The notes under the pieces: model-generated
Database searches by the model: none
Seen by the model: the letters and a program-made list of their open reading frames with translations, nothing else
Told to the model about the DNA's origin: nothing
Shown here: piece by piece, positions 6,143 to 6,501 of the stretch
Layout: every line of letters starts with the position of its first letter
Numbering within the stretch: the stretch's first letter is position 1
NCBI GenBank assembly: GCA_021786655.1
Contig: JAJYMU010000175.1
Location: 1-6,501 of the forward strand
Direction of reading: 5' to 3'
DNA: 6,501 nt
DNA from: Bacteroidota bacterium
Lineage (GTDB): Bacteria; Bacteroidota; Ignavibacteria; Ignavibacteriales; Melioribacteraceae
Position numbers and translations under genes: made by a program

Positions 6143-6184
6143 ACCGCCGCATTTCCCGCATAGCGGGATCTCGCTTTGCGATGA
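6143..6184 (-). repeat. GC-rich double-hairpin leader of the GIY-YIG gene
   Basis: Between the tRNA-Ser fragment and the ATG lie two adjacent hairpins, TCGC-AAA-GCGA (6171-6181) and TCCCGC-ATA-GCGGGA (6154-6168, plus-strand reading). Then GCGGCGG and TTTT precede the start codon. The block is much richer in GC than the surrounding sequence and looks like a REP-type palindromic unit. It could be a translation-control structure, a transposable palindromic repeat, or the end of a mobile unit. The sequence alone does not decide. Confidence 0.45.
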
Positions 6185-6205
6185 CAACCACTCTGCCACC
6201 TTTCC
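6185..6205 (-). pseudogene. tRNA-Ser 5' fragment (direct repeat of tRNA-Ser(CGA) positions 1-21)
   Basis: Twenty of 21 bases equal the first 21 bases of tRNA-Ser(CGA) at 5876-5896. The only difference is T for C at tRNA position 16. The match stops inside the D loop. No anticodon arm, variable arm or T arm follows, so it cannot be a functional tRNA. The fragment and the intact gene lie in the same direction and bracket a 288-bp segment (5897-6184) that carries the GIY-YIG gene. It therefore has the form of a target duplication or a split integration site. Confidence 0.8.
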
Positions 6206-6305
6206 AAAATCAATACGTTAAAAATAAAAAAAAATTTGATTCTAATTGCTTTCAAGTTTCTCTGTATTCACATTTATTAATATATTTGCGCATAATTTTC
6301 CAGAT
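6206..6305. promoter_or_regulatory. Divergent AT-rich promoter region between the two tRNA-Ser units
   Basis: One hundred bases, very AT-rich, lie between the tRNA fragment (minus) and tRNA-Ser(GGA) (plus). For the plus side see the box at 6281-6288. For the minus side the best candidate is TATTTTTA (6219-6226), one mismatch from TAnnTTTG, about 14 bases before the tRNA fragment, without a good upstream box. No coding frame is seen. Confidence 0.4.
6257..6288 (+). promoter_or_regulatory. Bacteroidetes-type promoter of tRNA-Ser(GGA)
   Basis: TATATTTG at 6281-6288 matches the TAnnTTTG -7 element exactly, and TTTC at 6257-6260 (one mismatch from TTTG) lies 20 bases upstream, within the usual spacing. 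A start near 6294 would leave about 12 bases before the tRNA. A competing sigma70-like -10 is CATAAT at 6291-6296, without a convincing -35. This is a pattern match in AT-rich DNA. Confidence 0.45.
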
Positions 6306-6392
6306 GGAGAGGTGCAAGAGTGGTTGAATTGGCTACCCTGGAAAGGTAGTGTACTCGCAAGGGTACCGTGGGTTCGAATCCCACTCTCTCCG
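6306..6392 (+). tRNA. tRNA-Ser (anticodon GGA)
   Basis: Acceptor GGAGAGG (6306-6312) pairs with TCTCTCC (6385-6391, closing with a G-U pair), and the discriminator is G at 6392. The anticodon stem CTACC/GGTAG encloses loop CTGGAAA, giving anticodon GGA, which reads UCC and UCU. The variable arm GTACTC-GCAA-GGGTAC is long, as in Ser tRNAs. The T arm is GTGGG-TTCGAAT-CCCAC. Unlike tRNA-Ser(CGA), CCA is not encoded: G is followed by CATG, where the ATG opens the next gene. CCA must be added after processing. Confidence 0.96.
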
Positions 6393-6393
6393 C

Positions 6394-6501
6394 ATGTACT
6401 TTGCATACATTTTGAAAAGCCTTAAGGATAACTCTTTTTATTTTGGTTCGACGGGAAATTTAGAAAAGAGATTACACGAACATAATTCTGGCAAAGTAAG
6501 A
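6394..6501 (+). CDS. GIY-YIG nuclease-like protein, N-terminal fragment (runs off right edge)
   Basis: Thirty-six residues are visible, starting MYFAYILKSLKDNSFYFGST, then NLEKRLHEHNSGKVR. The AYIL and YFG strands, Arg26 and His30 fit the first half of the compact GIY-YIG family, whose members are usually 80-100 residues. It is clearly a paralogue of the gene at 5897-6139: both have YILKS, then FY, then KRL-EHN-G. The ATG begins one base after the discriminator of tRNA-Ser(GGA), so there is no room for a separate promoter or a normal ribosome site outside the tRNA body. Transcription from the tRNA promoter is the simplest reading. Cutting at the tRNA 3' end would leave a nearly leaderless mRNA (inference). 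Function beyond the fold is unknown. Confidence 0.85.
   Translation, partial: MYFAYILKSLKDNSFYFGSTGNLEKRLHEHNSGKVR

Noticed and set aside
6140..6199. Twenty-residue N-terminal extension of the GIY-YIG gene from GTG at 6199
   Set aside because: The bases are the tRNA-Ser 5' fragment and the hairpin leader. The domain starts at the ATG at 6139.
6120..6205. A complete third tRNA-Ser beginning at 6205
   Set aside because: Similarity ends at position 21. No anticodon loop, T arm or matching acceptor 3' strand follows.
5897..6205. Group I intron with a homing endonuclease inside tRNA-Ser
   Set aside because: The downstream tRNA is intact including its own 5' end, so nothing needs splicing, and no group I core elements were recognised in the 288-bp segment.
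1..6501. CRISPR arrays, insertion sequences with transposase, rRNA genes
   Set aside because: No regularly spaced direct repeats, no transposase-like frame and no rRNA-like sequence was seen on either strand.

Overview
The window most likely comes from the Bacteroidota/Chlorobi/Ignavibacteria group. The main evidence is the C-terminus of the large protein, which has the NYPNPFNP-type type IX secretion system (T9SS) sorting domain that is abundant in Ignavibacteria-like genomes. Moderate base composition, one TAnnTTTG-like promoter and two secreted proteins agree with this. It is an inference from protein style, not from a marker gene.

Layout on the minus strand, read from high to low coordinate. 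A 21-nt piece identical in 20 positions to the 5' end of tRNA-Ser (6185-6205) is followed by a leader with two GC-rich hairpins. Next come a small GIY-YIG nuclease-like gene (5897-6139) and a complete tRNA-Ser(CGA) (5807-5896) that begins on the base right after the stop codon. After about 110 bp comes a YdeI/OmpD-associated family gene (5134-5697). A 293-bp gap rich in short palindromes precedes a giant secreted adhesin-like gene (398-4840, about 1480 aa). That gene is followed by a strong hairpin and an intrinsic terminator, and then by the start of another secreted protein, probably with TPRs, that runs off the left edge (1-120).

On the plus strand, at the right edge, a tRNA-Ser(GGA) (6306-6392) is followed after one base by a second GIY-YIG gene that runs off the window (6394-6501). 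The two tRNA-Ser/GIY-YIG units are divergent and separated by about 100 bp.

Two things stand out. First, the giant protein joins a thioester (TQXA/TED-type) adhesin domain, known mainly from Gram-positive surface proteins, to Ig-like, SdrD-B-like and DUF11 domains. A choice-of-anchor-A domain appears to be inserted inside the second DUF11 domain, and a seven-repeat Asp-box propeller and a T9SS anchor follow. It looks like a covalent-adhesion protein fitted with a Gram-negative export and anchor signal. Second, GIY-YIG genes sit directly behind tRNA-Ser 5' sequence twice. One is bracketed by a duplicated tRNA 5' end, which suggests a small tRNA-Ser-associated mobile unit. Functions of both systems are inferred from sequence only.
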